The notes: generated from the sequence alone by a model not told the origin. 44,368 nt of DNA from Nitrospirota bacterium (GCA_028876065.1 JAGWTI010000017.1:1-44368); one strand, 5' to 3'; positions 33,673-42,381 are shown, counted from the first letter of the stretch. Program-made: numbers and translations.

Positions 33673-34379
33673 CCGCGCACCCCCGTCGTTTTGGACCGGG
33701 CCTGAAGCTGGTGCACGAGTTCGATGCTGAACGCCTCCGCCCGGAACGCGGACTTGCGGATGCGATTCAAGAAATAATTGTACGCGATGACCGCCGGAAT
33801 CGCCGTAAAGAGGCCGGCGGCCGTGGCGACCAAGGCTTCCGCCACGCCCGGCGCCACCGCGGCGATGCTGGCGGTCCCTTGCTTGCCGATTTCCCCGAAC
33901 GCGTCGATGATGCCCATGACCGTGCCCAGCAACCCGACGAACGGCGTGATGTTGCCGGTCGTGGCCAGAAACGGCAGGTACGCCTCCTGTCTGGCGATCT
34001 GATCCTGCACCAGGTGCGCTACGACTCGATCCAGATACTGGCGATCCGCGAGCGTGGATGCCTCAGCCGACTCGGCGGAACCGACCCCCGACCCGTCTCG
34101 GGGCGTCTCTTGCAACCGATCGGTCACACCCACAAAGAGCATGGCGGTCGGACTGGCGGGCAGCCGGCGCGCCTGCCGGCGCAACTCTTCCTGGTCCTTG
34201 CTGCGCGCAAAGGCGTTCAGGAAGCGTCGGTCGTCCCCGTCCCCGGCATGGAACGTCCGCCATTTGACGAGAATAATGGTCCAGGAAACGACCGAGAAGA
34301 GGAGAAGCACCAGCAGAACGACTTTCGATACCGTCCCAAGCGAACCGATGAGTCCAAAAGGACCGGTCTGAGACATCAT
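33669..34379 (-). CDS. tolQ: ExbB/TolQ family proton-channel protein
   Basis: 236 residues with three membrane segments; conserved features are the TTGNITPFVGLLGTVMGIIDAF loop-helix and the PGVAEALVATAAGLFTAIPAVIAYNYF helix. First gene of the Tol-Pal operon; start ATG 34379 (two adjacent ATGs). The two tRNA genes upstream are on the same strand and may share transcription. Confidence 0.95.
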   Translation of the reverse strand: MMSQTGPFGLIGSLGTVSKVVLLVLLLFSVVSWTIILVKWRTFHAGDGDDRRFLNAFARSKDQEELRRQARRLPASPTAMLFVGVTDRLQETPRDGSGVGSAESAEASTLADRQYLDRVVAHLVQDQIARQEAYLPFLATTGNITPFVGLLGTVMGIIDAFGEIGKQGTASIAAVAPGVAEALVATAAGLFTAIPAVIAYNYFLNRIRKSAFRAEAFSIELVHQLQARSKTTGVRG

Positions 34380-34451
34380 CAGGCTAGTTCGTCTCCTCCC
34401 GCGTCACGCAGGGCTTGCACTACCGGGAACACTCAACCCATTGGGGGAAAT

Positions 34452-34530
34452 TGGCGGGGCCGACGGGATTTGAACCCGCGACCTCCAGATTGACAATCTG
34501 GCGTCCTAAACCAAGCTGAACGACGGCCCC
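34452..34530 (-). tRNA. tRNA-Asp (anticodon GTC)
   Basis: The minus strand folds as a cloverleaf with acceptor GGGGCCG/CGGCCCC. The anticodon stem-loop CCAGA-TTGTCAA-TCTGG gives anticodon GTC. T-loop TTCAAAT. Discriminator G and an encoded CCA (34454-34452) are present. Confidence 0.92.
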
Positions 34531-34626
34531 ATAGTTCGGAAAGATGATGTGCTGATGAATGTATAGGTACAGGCTCCTCGATCTGGATCGTTCGACTTTT
34601 CTTACCGTCCTGTCGCGCCACAGGGC

Positions 34627-34702
34627 TGGTAGGCGGAACAGGGATCGAACCTGTGACCTCTGCCTTGTAAGGGCAGCGCTCTCCCAACTGAGCTATCCGC
34701 CC
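34627..34702 (-). tRNA. tRNA-Val (anticodon TAC)
   Basis: The minus strand folds with acceptor GGGCGGA/TCCGCCT (first pair G-U), D-arm AGCTCAGTTGGGAGAGC, anticodon stem-loop CTGCC-CTTACAA-GGCAG (anticodon TAC) and T-loop TTCGATC. Discriminator A and encoded CCA are present. Confidence 0.92.
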
Positions 34703-34797
34703 GAATTCTCAAGCTTGCTGAGCAGTTGCGAAAGAGTCGTCGGATGGTATCAAGTCTGCATCCGGTTGTCAACCGCGCGACAAGCAACGATGAAGTA

Positions 34798-34880
34798 TAA
34801 ATGATAGACGATGAACGACCTGGCCACGGAGTTGCTGCATGTCCCGTCATCCGTTCATCGTTCAGCATTCATCATTTCGC
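34798..34880. repeat. Degenerate tandem repeat at the xerD 3' end
   Basis: GATAGACGATGAACGA and, 40 bp on, GTTCATCGTTCAGCATTCATC are iterated words in opposite orientations. The second block reaches into the xerD stop codon (34872-34874). Confidence 0.5.
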
Positions 34881-35792
34881 CTTGACGCCGCGCCGTTGCT
34901 TCCGCGGGAACAGGGTCGTGTGCACGCGCTTCAGCCGCTCGCGCTCGACATGCGTATAAATCTGCGTGGTGGTGATCCGGGCATGGCCCAACATGGTCTG
35001 CACGGAACGCAGATCGGCCCCGCGATCCAACAAGTGGGTGGCGAACGAGTGGCGGAGCATGTGGGGCGAGATCGGTTTCGTGATCCCGGCGCGCCGCGCC
35101 CGCGCCCTGAGCGCTTTCCAGAATCCCTGGCGCGTGAGCTTCCTGCCGCGCCGGGTGACGAACACGTGCCGCACCGGGCGGCCCTTGGCCAACATCGAAC
35201 GGGCCTGGGTGAGATAGGCCTCCACCCGCTGCCGCGCCACTTCTCCGATCGGCACCACCCGCTGCTTCGCGCCCTTGCCCGACGCCAGCACATAGCCCAC
35301 AGCCAGGTTCAGATGCGCCAGTTCCAGATTCACCAACTCGGAGACCCGCAACCCCGTCGCGTACAACAATTCCACCATCGCCGCATCGCGCTTCCCCTCC
35401 GGCTGCGTCTCTTCCGGAAGCTCGAGCAGCCGGGAGACCTCGTCTTGCGAAAGCACTTTGGGCAACCGCACCCACGGACGCGGCGTTTTCAAGTTCACCA
35501 ACGGATTGTCCTGGAGAAACCGTTCGCGGCAGAGGAACCGGAAGAATCCCCGCAGCGCCGCCATGCACCGGGCCGTGGAGGCCGGCGAGAGATTGCTGCG
35601 CCGCAAGTGCGCCAGGAATTCGGACATGACCGGACGAGTCGCGCCCGTCGGATCATGGACCCCGCGGGCCGTCAAAAAATCCTGCCACTTCTGCAGATCC
35701 CGCCGGTAGGCCTCGAGCGTGTTGCCCGCCAACCCAGCCTCGACCCGCAAATCGGCGAGGTAGCGCTCCACCAACCCGTCAAGTCTTTCCAT
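34872..35792 (-). CDS. xerD: Site-specific tyrosine recombinase XerD/XerC
   Basis: 306 residues, the normal size. The catalytic set is complete: Arg149 (ATGLRVSEL), Lys173 (SGKGAKQR), His244 and Arg247 (SPHMLRHSF), His270 (LGHA) and Tyr279 (TTQIYTHV). The N-terminal SAM-like DNA-binding domain has NTLEAYRRDL. This is the housekeeping dimer-resolution recombinase by size and motifs; it is not linked to an element boundary. Divergent from the LpoA-like gene. Confidence 0.93.
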   Translation of the reverse strand: MERLDGLVERYLADLRVEAGLAGNTLEAYRRDLQKWQDFLTARGVHDPTGATRPVMSEFLAHLRRSNLSPASTARCMAALRGFFRFLCRERFLQDNPLVNLKTPRPWVRLPKVLSQDEVSRLLELPEETQPEGKRDAAMVELLYATGLRVSELVNLELAHLNLAVGYVLASGKGAKQRVVPIGEVARQRVEAYLTQARSMLAKGRPVRHVFVTRRGRKLTRQGFWKALRARARRAGITKPISPHMLRHSFATHLLDRGADLRSVQTMLGHARITTTQIYTHVERERLKRVHTTLFPRKQRRGVKAK

Positions 35793-35869
35793 TAGCCCAC
35801 CCTGCTGGACATTTTCCGACTATACGCATGAACATCTGTGAAAACAATATGATACGCTTCGTCGTTGCC

Positions 35870-35898
35870 TTGACAGTCCAGGACACGCCCCCTATAGT
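35870..35898 (+). promoter_or_regulatory. Near-consensus sigma70 promoter of the LpoA-like gene
   Basis: TTGACA (35870-35875), 17-bp spacer, TATAGT (35893-35898). Expected transcription start about 35905; AGGAG ribosome binding site at 35932-35936 just before ATG 35940. Confidence 0.8.
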
Positions 35899-35939
35899 AC
35901 GGATACTCTCGGGATGAGCCTCCGCAATGTCAGGAGACG

Positions 35940-37940
35940 ATGATCGTTTCACCAGTTGCACAGCACCGCCGCCCTTGCCCTAGGTGCGCCTCGGCTCGCT
36001 CCCTCGCTTCTCGCAGCCTGTTTGCCGGACTCGTTCTCGCGTTCATGGCCGCGACGGCGGCAGGCTTCGCCCCCACAGTGCATGGCGCGGACCCTGAGAC
36101 TCCGCCGCCTCAGCTGAAGAATGCCCCGCCTCAGAAACTCGACGACGGCCCCTTGGCCAAAGCCAAGGCCCTGCTCGACAGCCAGCAAGACGACGAGGCC
36201 CTCGACGTCCTCAAACCTCTGTTGGGCACGGCCAAGGGGGACGCCTTGGCCCAGACCTACTTCCTCACGGCCAGCGCCCTCAACCGGAAGAAGAATTATG
36301 CGGATGCAGCCGCCTACTTAGACCGCCTCCACACGGAATTCCCCACGGCCGAGGTGACCGACAAGAGCCGCATACTCCTGGCCACCGTACAGGCCAACCT
36401 GGGGAAAACGGACCAGGCCCTCTCCCTCCTCTCCGAAGTGCGCACGCAGGCGGAGGACCCCGACGCCAAACGCGACGTGCTCAAGGCGATCGGTGACGTC
36501 CAGGCCATCAAGAAGGATTACGTCCGGGCCATTCAAGCCTGGCTGGAGGAGATGACCGTCGGCCCGGCCGAGCGCGCCGCCGAGGCGCAAGAACGCATCC
36601 GGCGTCTGGTGCAGGACCAAGCCGACCGCACGGCGCTCGCGCACATCCGCGATGCCTACCCGACGACGTTTCCCGGCGACCTCGTCTTGATCCGCCTGAT
36701 CGAACTGCATCAAGCGCGAGGGGAAGAGCACTTGGCCGAGCGCAACCTGCGCCTCTTTCTCACGCATTTCCCCACGCACGACTATGCCCCGTCCGCCACG
36801 GAGCAATTGCGCGCGCACAAGACGAAACTCAAGACCAGCCAGTACGTGCTGGCCGCGGCGGTTCCGACATCGGGACGCCTGAGCACCTTCGGCACCGAGG
36901 CATTGAACGGCATCCGGCTGGCCGTCGAGAAAGGCAAAGAAGCGGGACTCGCCTCCGTCGGACTCGTCGTGAAAGACACGGCCGGCCTGGAAAAGACGGC
37001 GCTCCGCACGGAGCTGCTGGAGTTGATCGCGGAATACCATCCGCAAGCGGTGATCGGCCCCCTGCTCTCGCGCCACCTGCCGGCCGCCGCCGCCGTAGCG
37101 GACGAGACCGACACGCCGTTCCTGGCCCCCGCCGCGACGACGGCGGACGTGCGCCGCCTCGGCACCTACCTGTTCACCACGGCGCTCACCTATCCGCAGC
37201 AAGCCCACCGCCTTGCCGACTATGCGGTCGGACGGCTGGGGTACAAACGCTTCTGCATCCTCCACCCGGACACCCTCTATGGGCAGGAATTGGCCCGCCT
37301 GTTCAGCCAGGAGGTCCGCCAGCGGGGCGGCGAGATCATCGCCATCGAATCCTATCCGGAACATGCCACCGACTTCGGCCCGCAGATCAAGCAACTCAAA
37401 GCCGAAGACCTGAAACGGTACGGAACCGCGACGACGAGTCAGACGAGCAAAGGCGCCACGAAGGTTACCTATACCGCCGGCTTCGACGCCTTGTTTCTGC
37501 CCGGCAGCGCCGGCCAGATCTCTCTGCTCGCCCCCCAACTGCGCTTCTACGATATCAAGGCGCCGCTGCTGGGCAGCAATACCTGGAACACGCCGGACTT
37601 GTTGCGCCTGGCGGACCGGTCGCTCGACGGCGGCGTCTTCGTGGACGGCTGGTTCCAAGACAGCCCGGACCCGGCCATGCGCGAGTTCGTCGAACGGTAC
37701 CGGCAGAAATACCAAAGCAGCCCGACCCTGTTCGCCGCCCAGGCCTACGACGCGGCGCGGCTGGCCTTGGAGGCCATCCGCAGAGGGGCCACGAACGGGA
37801 AGGGCCTGCGCGAACAGCTGCTGCGTGGCCAGGACCTGCCGTCGCTGGGCGGGCTGGCCTCCTTCGGCCCGGGCGGCGCGCTGGAGCGCCGGGTCTTCCT
37901 CATTCAAGTGAAACAAGGCAAACTGGTCCAGCTCGAATAA
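35940..37940 (+). CDS. LpoA-like/penicillin-binding protein activator with LivJ-type fold
   Basis: 666 residues: signal peptide (about 1-49), N-terminal TPR-like helical repeats (about 70-290; one reads AQTYFLTASALNRKKNYADAAAYLDRL), then a type-1 periplasmic binding fold (about 298-660) beginning YVLAAAVPTSGRLSTFGTEALNGIRLAVE. This two-part layout is that of LpoA, the outer-membrane activator of PBP1a, and of related LivJ-like envelope proteins. No lipobox cysteine is evident, unlike LpoA. Transport of amino acids is less likely because no ABC permease genes are adjacent. Ten bp upstream of trpS, so probably co-transcribed. Confidence 0.85.
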   Translation: MIVSPVAQHRRPCPRCASARSLASRSLFAGLVLAFMAATAAGFAPTVHGADPETPPPQLKNAPPQKLDDGPLAKAKALLDSQQDDEALDVLKPLLGTAKGDALAQTYFLTASALNRKKNYADAAAYLDRLHTEFPTAEVTDKSRILLATVQANLGKTDQALSLLSEVRTQAEDPDAKRDVLKAIGDVQAIKKDYVRAIQAWLEEMTVGPAERAAEAQERIRRLVQDQADRTALAHIRDAYPTTFPGDLVLIRLIELHQARGEEHLAERNLRLFLTHFPTHDYAPSATEQLRAHKTKLKTSQYVLAAAVPTSGRLSTFGTEALNGIRLAVEKGKEAGLASVGLVVKDTAGLEKTALRTELLELIAEYHPQAVIGPLLSRHLPAAAAVADETDTPFLAPAATTADVRRLGTYLFTTALTYPQQAHRLADYAVGRLGYKRFCILHPDTLYGQELARLFSQEVRQRGGEIIAIESYPEHATDFGPQIKQLKAEDLKRYGTATTSQTSKGATKVTYTAGFDALFLPGSAGQISLLAPQLRFYDIKAPLLGSNTWNTPDLLRLADRSLDGGVFVDGWFQDSPDPAMREFVERYRQKYQSSPTLFAAQAYDAARLALEAIRRGATNGKGLREQLLRGQDLPSLGGLASFGPGGALERRVFLIQVKQGKLVQLE

Positions 37941-37950
37941 CAGGAGTACG

Positions 37951-38946
37951 ATGACGACCCACCCCGCAAAGAAACGCGTATTGAGCGGCATGCAGCCCAG
38001 CGGACTCCTGCACCTGGGCAATTGGCTCGGCGCGTTGGACAACTGGAAGGCGCTGCAGGAGCAATACGACTGCTTCTTCTTCGTGGCCGACTGGCACGCC
38101 CTCTCCACCAACTATGCCGACACCAGCCGCATCAAGGAATTCTCGCGCGAGCTGCTCATCGACTGGCTCGCCGCCGGCATCGATCCGCAGCGCGCCACGG
38201 TCTTCATCCAGTCGCGCATCCCCGAACATGCGATCCTGCACCTGCTGTTGTCCATGATGGTGCCGATTCCCTGGCTGGAGCGGAACCCCACCTACAAGGA
38301 GAAGCAGGACGAGATCAAGGAGAAGGACCTCTCCACCTATGGGTTCCTCGGCTACCCGGTGCTCCAGGCCGCCGACATTCTGATCTACAAGCCCGACTTC
38401 GTCCCGGTGGGCAAGGACCAGCTCCCGCATTTGGAGCTGACGCGCGAGATCGCCCGCCGCTTCAACAGCCTCTACAAGCCGGTGTTTCCCGAGCCGATGG
38501 AGCACCTGACGAAGTTCCCCAAAGTCCTGGGCACCGACGGCCGCAAGATGAGCAAGAGCTACGGGAACACGATCAACCTGTCCGACGCAGAGCCGGTGGT
38601 CCGCCAGAAACTCAAAACCATGGTGACCGACCCGGCGCGGGTCAAGCGCACGGACAAGGGCAACCCCGACATCTGCCCCGTCTACGACTTCCACAAGATC
38701 TATTCGACCGCAGAGGTGCAGGCCCGTATCAACACCGAATGCCGCACGGCGGCTATCGGCTGCATCGACTGCAAGAAGCTCGTCGCCGATGCGATGGTGG
38801 AACGGCTCGTGCCGATTTGGGAGAACCGGGCCAAGCTGACCGCCCAGCCGAATCAGGTGGAAGAAATCGCGCAGGAAGGCAGCCACCGCGCCGCCAAAGT
38901 CGCCCACCGGACGCTGGAAGAAGTCAAAGAAGCCATGAAGATTTAG
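37951..38946 (+). CDS. trpS: Tryptophan-tRNA ligase
   Basis: 331 residues, full length. Class I signatures: PSGLLHLGN (HIGH-like, residues 16-24) and KMSKS (199-203). Middle-domain motifs YGFLGYPVLQAADILIYKPDFVPVGKDQLPHLEL are typical of bacterial TrpRS. The last 20 codons are repeated after the downstream vapBC pair, so its 3' end has been part of an insertion event, though the gene itself is intact. Confidence 0.96.
   Translation: MTTHPAKKRVLSGMQPSGLLHLGNWLGALDNWKALQEQYDCFFFVADWHALSTNYADTSRIKEFSRELLIDWLAAGIDPQRATVFIQSRIPEHAILHLLLSMMVPIPWLERNPTYKEKQDEIKEKDLSTYGFLGYPVLQAADILIYKPDFVPVGKDQLPHLELTREIARRFNSLYKPVFPEPMEHLTKFPKVLGTDGRKMSKSYGNTINLSDAEPVVRQKLKTMVTDPARVKRTDKGNPDICPVYDFHKIYSTAEVQARINTECRTAAIGCIDCKKLVADAMVERLVPIWENRAKLTAQPNQVEEIAQEGSHRAAKVAHRTLEEVKEAMKI
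38887..38946 (+). repeat. trpS 3' repeat, copy in the intact gene
   Basis: 60 bp ending exactly at the trpS stop codon, identical at 58 of 60 positions to 39695-39754. Differences: T/C at 38900 (Val to Ala) and T/A at 38943 (synonymous Ile). Confidence 0.95.
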
Positions 38947-39029
38947 AACCGAGGCACGAGTGAGCACTCCGCCACGGCATTCCCATTGCATCCACGCCAC
39001 GCGACAAGCTCCGCATACACCATCTCGCC

Positions 39030-39058
39030 TTGACTTCTACACCATCTTCCCCTAGCCT
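39030..39058 (+). promoter_or_regulatory. Candidate promoter of vapBC behind trpS
   Basis: TTGACT (39030-39035), 17-bp spacer, TAGCCT (39053-39058); ribosome binding site GGGAGG at 39065-39070, ATG at 39079. The -10 box is weak. Confidence 0.4.
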
Positions 39059-39078
39059 ATCGCAGGGAGGATTTCATC

Positions 39079-39279
39079 ATGGGACGAACCAATATCGAAT
39101 TAGACGACAGGCTGGTACGGCAGGGGCTCAAGACGTACAAGTGCAGGTCCAAGCGGGAATTGGTGCACCTCGCGCTGACCGAACTGCTGCGGCGCGCCAA
39201 ACAACGGGACATCCTCGCGCTTCGCGGCCACATCACGTGGGAGGCCGACCTGGCTGAGCTTCGGGGCCGCCGCACATGA
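39079..39279 (+). CDS. vapB: VapB-type antitoxin
   Basis: 66 residues. Ribbon-helix-helix-like N-terminus (RTNIELDDRLVRQGLKTYKCRSKRELVHLAL) and a short toxin-neutralising tail (ITWEADLAELRGR). Stop overlaps the vapC start (ATGA). Matches the type II antitoxins with TNIELDD at the start. Well placed ribosome binding site. Confidence 0.92.
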   Translation: MGRTNIELDDRLVRQGLKTYKCRSKRELVHLALTELLRRAKQRDILALRGHITWEADLAELRGRRT

Positions 39280-39674
39280 TCGTGGTGGACACCACGGTGT
39301 GGATTGATTTTCTTGAAGCGAGGAACACCCGCTATGACCGCAAGCTGCAGGCGCTGATCGAAGAGGGGACCTCGGTGGGGCTGACCGACCTCATCTATGG
39401 CGAAATCCTGCAAGGCATCCGCGACGACGAAAAGTTTTCACAGATTCGGGACATACTCCAGGCTTTCCCCATCCTGCGCGTCCGCGGCCTCAGGACTTTC
39501 GAGCATGCCGCGTCGATCTACCGGGCTTGTCGCAAGCGAGGGTTGACCATCCGCAGCACGATTGATTGCCTCATCGCGGCCACCTGCATCGAGTCCGGGG
39601 CGGAGCTGTACCATCACGATCGAGATTTTGAGACTATTGCGAAACTGCACGACCTTAGAATCTACCGCCCATGA
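39276..39674 (+). CDS. vapC: VapC-type PIN-domain toxin
   Basis: 132 residues. PIN acidic residues: VVDTTVWIDFLE (Asp), LIYGEILQGI (Glu), STIDCLIAATC (Asp), HHDRDFETIA (Asp). Intact, so likely an active RNase. Its stop overlaps the start of a 27-codon ORF (ATGA at 39671-39674) that carries the duplicated trpS tail. Confidence 0.93.
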   Translation: MIVVDTTVWIDFLEARNTRYDRKLQALIEEGTSVGLTDLIYGEILQGIRDDEKFSQIRDILQAFPILRVRGLRTFEHAASIYRACRKRGLTIRSTIDCLIAATCIESGAELYHHDRDFETIAKLHDLRIYRP

Positions 39675-39754
39675 ACGTACTCATGAAGCTTAAACGCGCC
39701 GCCAAAGCCGCCCACCGGACGCTGGAAGAAGTCAAAGAAGCCATGAAGATATAG
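39671..39754 (+). pseudogene. 27-codon ORF carrying the displaced trpS 3' end
   Basis: An ATG inside the vapC stop overlap opens a 27-codon frame (MNVLMKLK followed by the last 19 residues of TrpRS). It is in frame with the duplicated trpS tail and shares its stop. Most simply it is a leftover of insertion at the trpS end. The coupling to vapC means that it may still be translated into a basic amphipathic peptide. Confidence 0.7.
39695..39754 (+). repeat. trpS 3' repeat, displaced copy
   Basis: 58/60 identical to 38887-38946, offset 808 bp. Similarity begins at CGCGCC and stops at the TAG stop; flanks on both sides are unrelated. Confidence 0.95.
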
Positions 39755-39761
39755 GACGTGG

Positions 39762-40045
39762 ATGAACCTTCGTTTCTATCTCGATCCAGAAACAGGTCAA
39801 CCGCATATCTACGGCCATCAGGTTGACGAGCAAGAGGTCGAGGCTGTATTGATGAAGCCTGGGAGGATCGTCCGGGACGAGAAGGATCGCGGGTCGCCAT
39901 TGGCCAGACACGAGCGGGACGATACCTGCGGGTCATTTATGTTCCTGATCCTGAACCGGACAGCGTCTTCGTCGTCACAGCATACGAATTGCAAGGCAAG
40001 CCATTAACCGCCTATCGGCGCCGCAGGCGGAGGAAACTATCATGA
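39762..40045 (+). pseudogene. Frameshifted DUF4258-type toxin gene
   Basis: The first frame (39762) reads MNLRFYLDPETGQPHIYGHQVDEQEVEAVL, the N-terminus of small DUF4258/BrnT-like toxins. After about 39861 the family-like sequence continues in another frame (DRPGREGSRVAIGQTRAGRYLRVIYVPDPEP) to a TGA at 40043-40045. One missing G in the GGGAGG run at 39861-39866 would restore a single ~94-residue protein. Its end overlaps the start of the next gene (ATGA), the usual pair layout. Broken gene or sequencing error. Confidence 0.7.
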
Positions 40046-40239
40046 AGAAGCAAAGCAAATTTCCTCCCGGTTGGAACGAAGCGCGAGTTCGCAAGATTCT
40101 AGCTCATTATGAGCAACAGACAGAGGAAGAAGCCGTCGCGGAGGACGAGGCGGCGTTTGAAAATCGAACCCAAACGGTCATGGAAGTTCCAAATGAACTC
40201 GTACCCGCCATCCGCGAACTCATCGCCAAGCACAAGTGA
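40042..40239 (+). CDS. Antitoxin-like partner of the DUF4258 toxin
   Basis: 65 residues, acidic middle (EQQTEEEAVAEDEAAFE) between basic ends, beginning MKKQSKFPPGWNEARVRKILAHYE. It resembles the small proteins that follow DUF4258-type toxins. Translationally coupled to the broken toxin. If the toxin is dead this is an orphan antitoxin. Confidence 0.7.
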   Translation: MKKQSKFPPGWNEARVRKILAHYEQQTEEEAVAEDEAAFENRTQTVMEVPNELVPAIRELIAKHK

Positions 40240-40265
40240 TGCGCTAAATATCTCGCAAGCCTGAG

Positions 40266-41709
40266 GTGATAATGCCTCGATCGGCTCAACGCTTCCTGGT
40301 CCTTCCCATCCTGTGCATTCTCGCTGTCCCTTTTCCTGCCCTCGCTGAAACCAAAGTCCTGACCGCCGAAGGCACCTACACAATGGGCGAGGGGGAAACC
40401 ATGGCCTTCGCCGAATCCATGGCCCTCCAGAAGGCCAAGCAGATGGCGCTGGAGCAAGCCGGGACCTACGTGGAGAGTTACACCAAGGTCCAGAATTATC
40501 AGCTCACAGCCGATGAGATTCAGACCATCGCGGGCGGAGTCTTGCAGGTCGAGGTCCTGGACAAAACCCGCACACTCGTCGGCGACAGCCTGAAATTCTT
40601 CGTCAAGATCAAAGCCACCGTCACCACCGACAAAGTGTCCGAACTCGCCCAGCGCATCAAGGGCAAGAACGTTGCCGAGGAATACAAGAAACTCCAAGAG
40701 GACTATGCGAGACTTAGCAAGGAAATTGAAACCTATAAACAGATCATCGCCAAGACTCCAACCGGTCCAGAACGTGAGGCAGTGTTGGATCAGATTCGAG
40801 AACGAGAAAAAGCGTTTGAAGTGGTTCGAAAGAGCGAGGAAGTATTTCTTCAGCGCTTGTTTTCTGGACAGACTTTAGTTCGTGAAGCGTTAGATGAGCG
40901 GGCTACGGTCGATCGACTACTCCAAACCATTAAGGACCAGGGCCATGTTGCTGAACTCGGAAAGCCGACTGCACATATATCTTCCAATTCTGACTTCTAT
41001 ATTGTGACGGTTCCGATTACGCTTAGAATTTCCGACAGCCTGCCGATGACGATTGCGAGTATCACCGAGTCACTCGGCGGAGTTTTTAGTAGTGTTGTAT
41101 TCCGGACCCGGATAGATTCAAAGCCCAGTCTAAGATACCTGATTCCCAACGACACGCTCGCGATGCTTAATTTTGCGTCCGGAAGACGATACGACAATTA
41201 CTATTACAAAGGCGACACAAACGTCGGTGAACCAAGAGGAATTTACTATGACCAAGCGCCTGCGGGTAGTTTGATCCGCCTTTCGATTGCTCAGCAAACA
41301 GATCAGTACTTCTTCGAAAGGCTGGGCGAGCTTTTGCTCATCATAAGCCTGCTCCTTGAAGACAACCAGCCACTGAATTGTAAGACACCGTTTATTGTGA
41401 ACCGCATCTTCCCCGTTAAGAACGGTATATGGCTCTGGGCTTTATTGGCCTAATGATTTGTATGCCGATTCATTGTACTTACCTCTGACCGATAACGAAA
41501 CAGTCCGACAAGAATTGAAGAAGCTTGAGCCTAAACAAATCGAAGACCTTGTTGCAGTTCTGCACACGCAGATTACATTTCGAGTTCACTTTACGCTGTC
41601 ACCACAAGCGGTCAAAAAGCTGCGAGGGGTAACGGCCATATTTTCCAAGCAGGATGAACCAGGCGGCAAACATGCATTAGCGTGCAACACGCTTCTAGAT
41701 GACCGCTGA
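40266..41709 (+). pseudogene. FlgT-N-like exported protein, mosaic and frameshifted
   Basis: The first frame (40266-41453) encodes a signal peptide (ending PALA) and a FlgT_N-like domain (VLTAEGTYTMGEGETMAFAESMALQKAKQMALEQ, then VTIKA-type strands), a coiled coil (EEYKKLQEDYARLSKEIETYK) and an unrecognised C-terminal half. Around 41400-41450 the frame changes: the protein-like sequence continues in frame +1 (VYGSGLYWPNDLYADSLYLPL) through 41709. The first ~440 bp look like core-genome composition; after about 40700 the sequence is much AT-richer. A fused and broken gene. Confidence 0.6.
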
Positions 41710-41756
41710 GCTGTTATCGCAACGAGTATTCGAACCAATTTGAGAAGACCCTACTT

Positions 41757-42029
41757 GTGGTAGAAAAAAGCTGTAAACACGGGCACCGGCACCCACCTAG
41801 AGAGGTAATCGCAGCCTCCGAAAACCGTACTCGCGAACCACATGGCAAGCCTCGTCCTTACCACTGCCCTGACTGTCGGGAAGCAAATAAGACCGGAGTC
41901 GTGACCGCGAACTGGGTGGAATATCCCAATATCGAGAGTGCTGAAACTACGCACCCAAAAGCTTGTAAAATTTGTTTTCCTAAATTGCCCTTGTGCTCGT
42001 TCCCCCCTCTTTCTTCACCCCAGGACTAA
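41757..42029 (+). CDS. Small Cys/His-rich ORF, unrecognised
   Basis: 90 codons from GTG 41757. It shows CKHGHRH near the start, CPDC in the middle and CKIC near the end, a spacing compatible with a zinc-binding fold. Composition is protein-like up to about residue 78 and then poor (SFPPLSSPQD). No family recognised and no clear ribosome binding site. It may be a fragment of a longer gene. Confidence 0.35.
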   Translation: MVEKSCKHGHRHPPREVIAASENRTREPHGKPRPYHCPDCREANKTGVVTANWVEYPNIESAETTHPKACKICFPKLPLCSFPPLSSPQD

Positions 42030-42380
42030 GTGAAGCAGAAATGTGCCAGGAGTCTTTTCCCTTGCCTCCTTGCTCTCTTCCCCCACTCCTCCCCACGAAG
42101 GCTGGGCAGGAGCCCCAGCCGCCCATCACCGGAGGGGGCGGGACACAACTCGCCGCAGGCCGCGGCCCTTGCGTTTTTTGCAAGGGCGAAGACCGCACTG
42201 TGTGAGGGCGCACGGTGCGACGAATAAGGAGCACCACGTTTGTGCGCGCCGCCGAGACGGTGAGGCGGCCGGTTCTTATTTCGCCGAGTTTGCGGACTTC
42301 GAGCGGGCCAGGCTTAGTTGGGTGCCCCCGTAGGTGTCTTGTGCGGCTGAGGCTCCTGCCCGCCTTCATCCCCCGCTCCT
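42030..42380. other. Non-coding stretch with a hairpin
   Basis: About 350 bp with no convincing gene. At 42165-42187 there is a perfect 8-bp inverted repeat (GCCCTTGC, T-rich 7-nt loop, GCAAGGGC). Several overlapping short frames here have low-complexity Arg/Pro/Ala composition and are probably untranslated. Confidence 0.4.
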
Positions 42381-42381
42381 C

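Noticed and set aside
34872-35792. Tyrosine recombinase near tRNA genes as the integrase of a genomic island
   Set aside because: Length and motifs are those of housekeeping XerD. The tRNA genes are intact, no direct repeat of a tRNA 3' end was seen, and the nearby genes are core genes.
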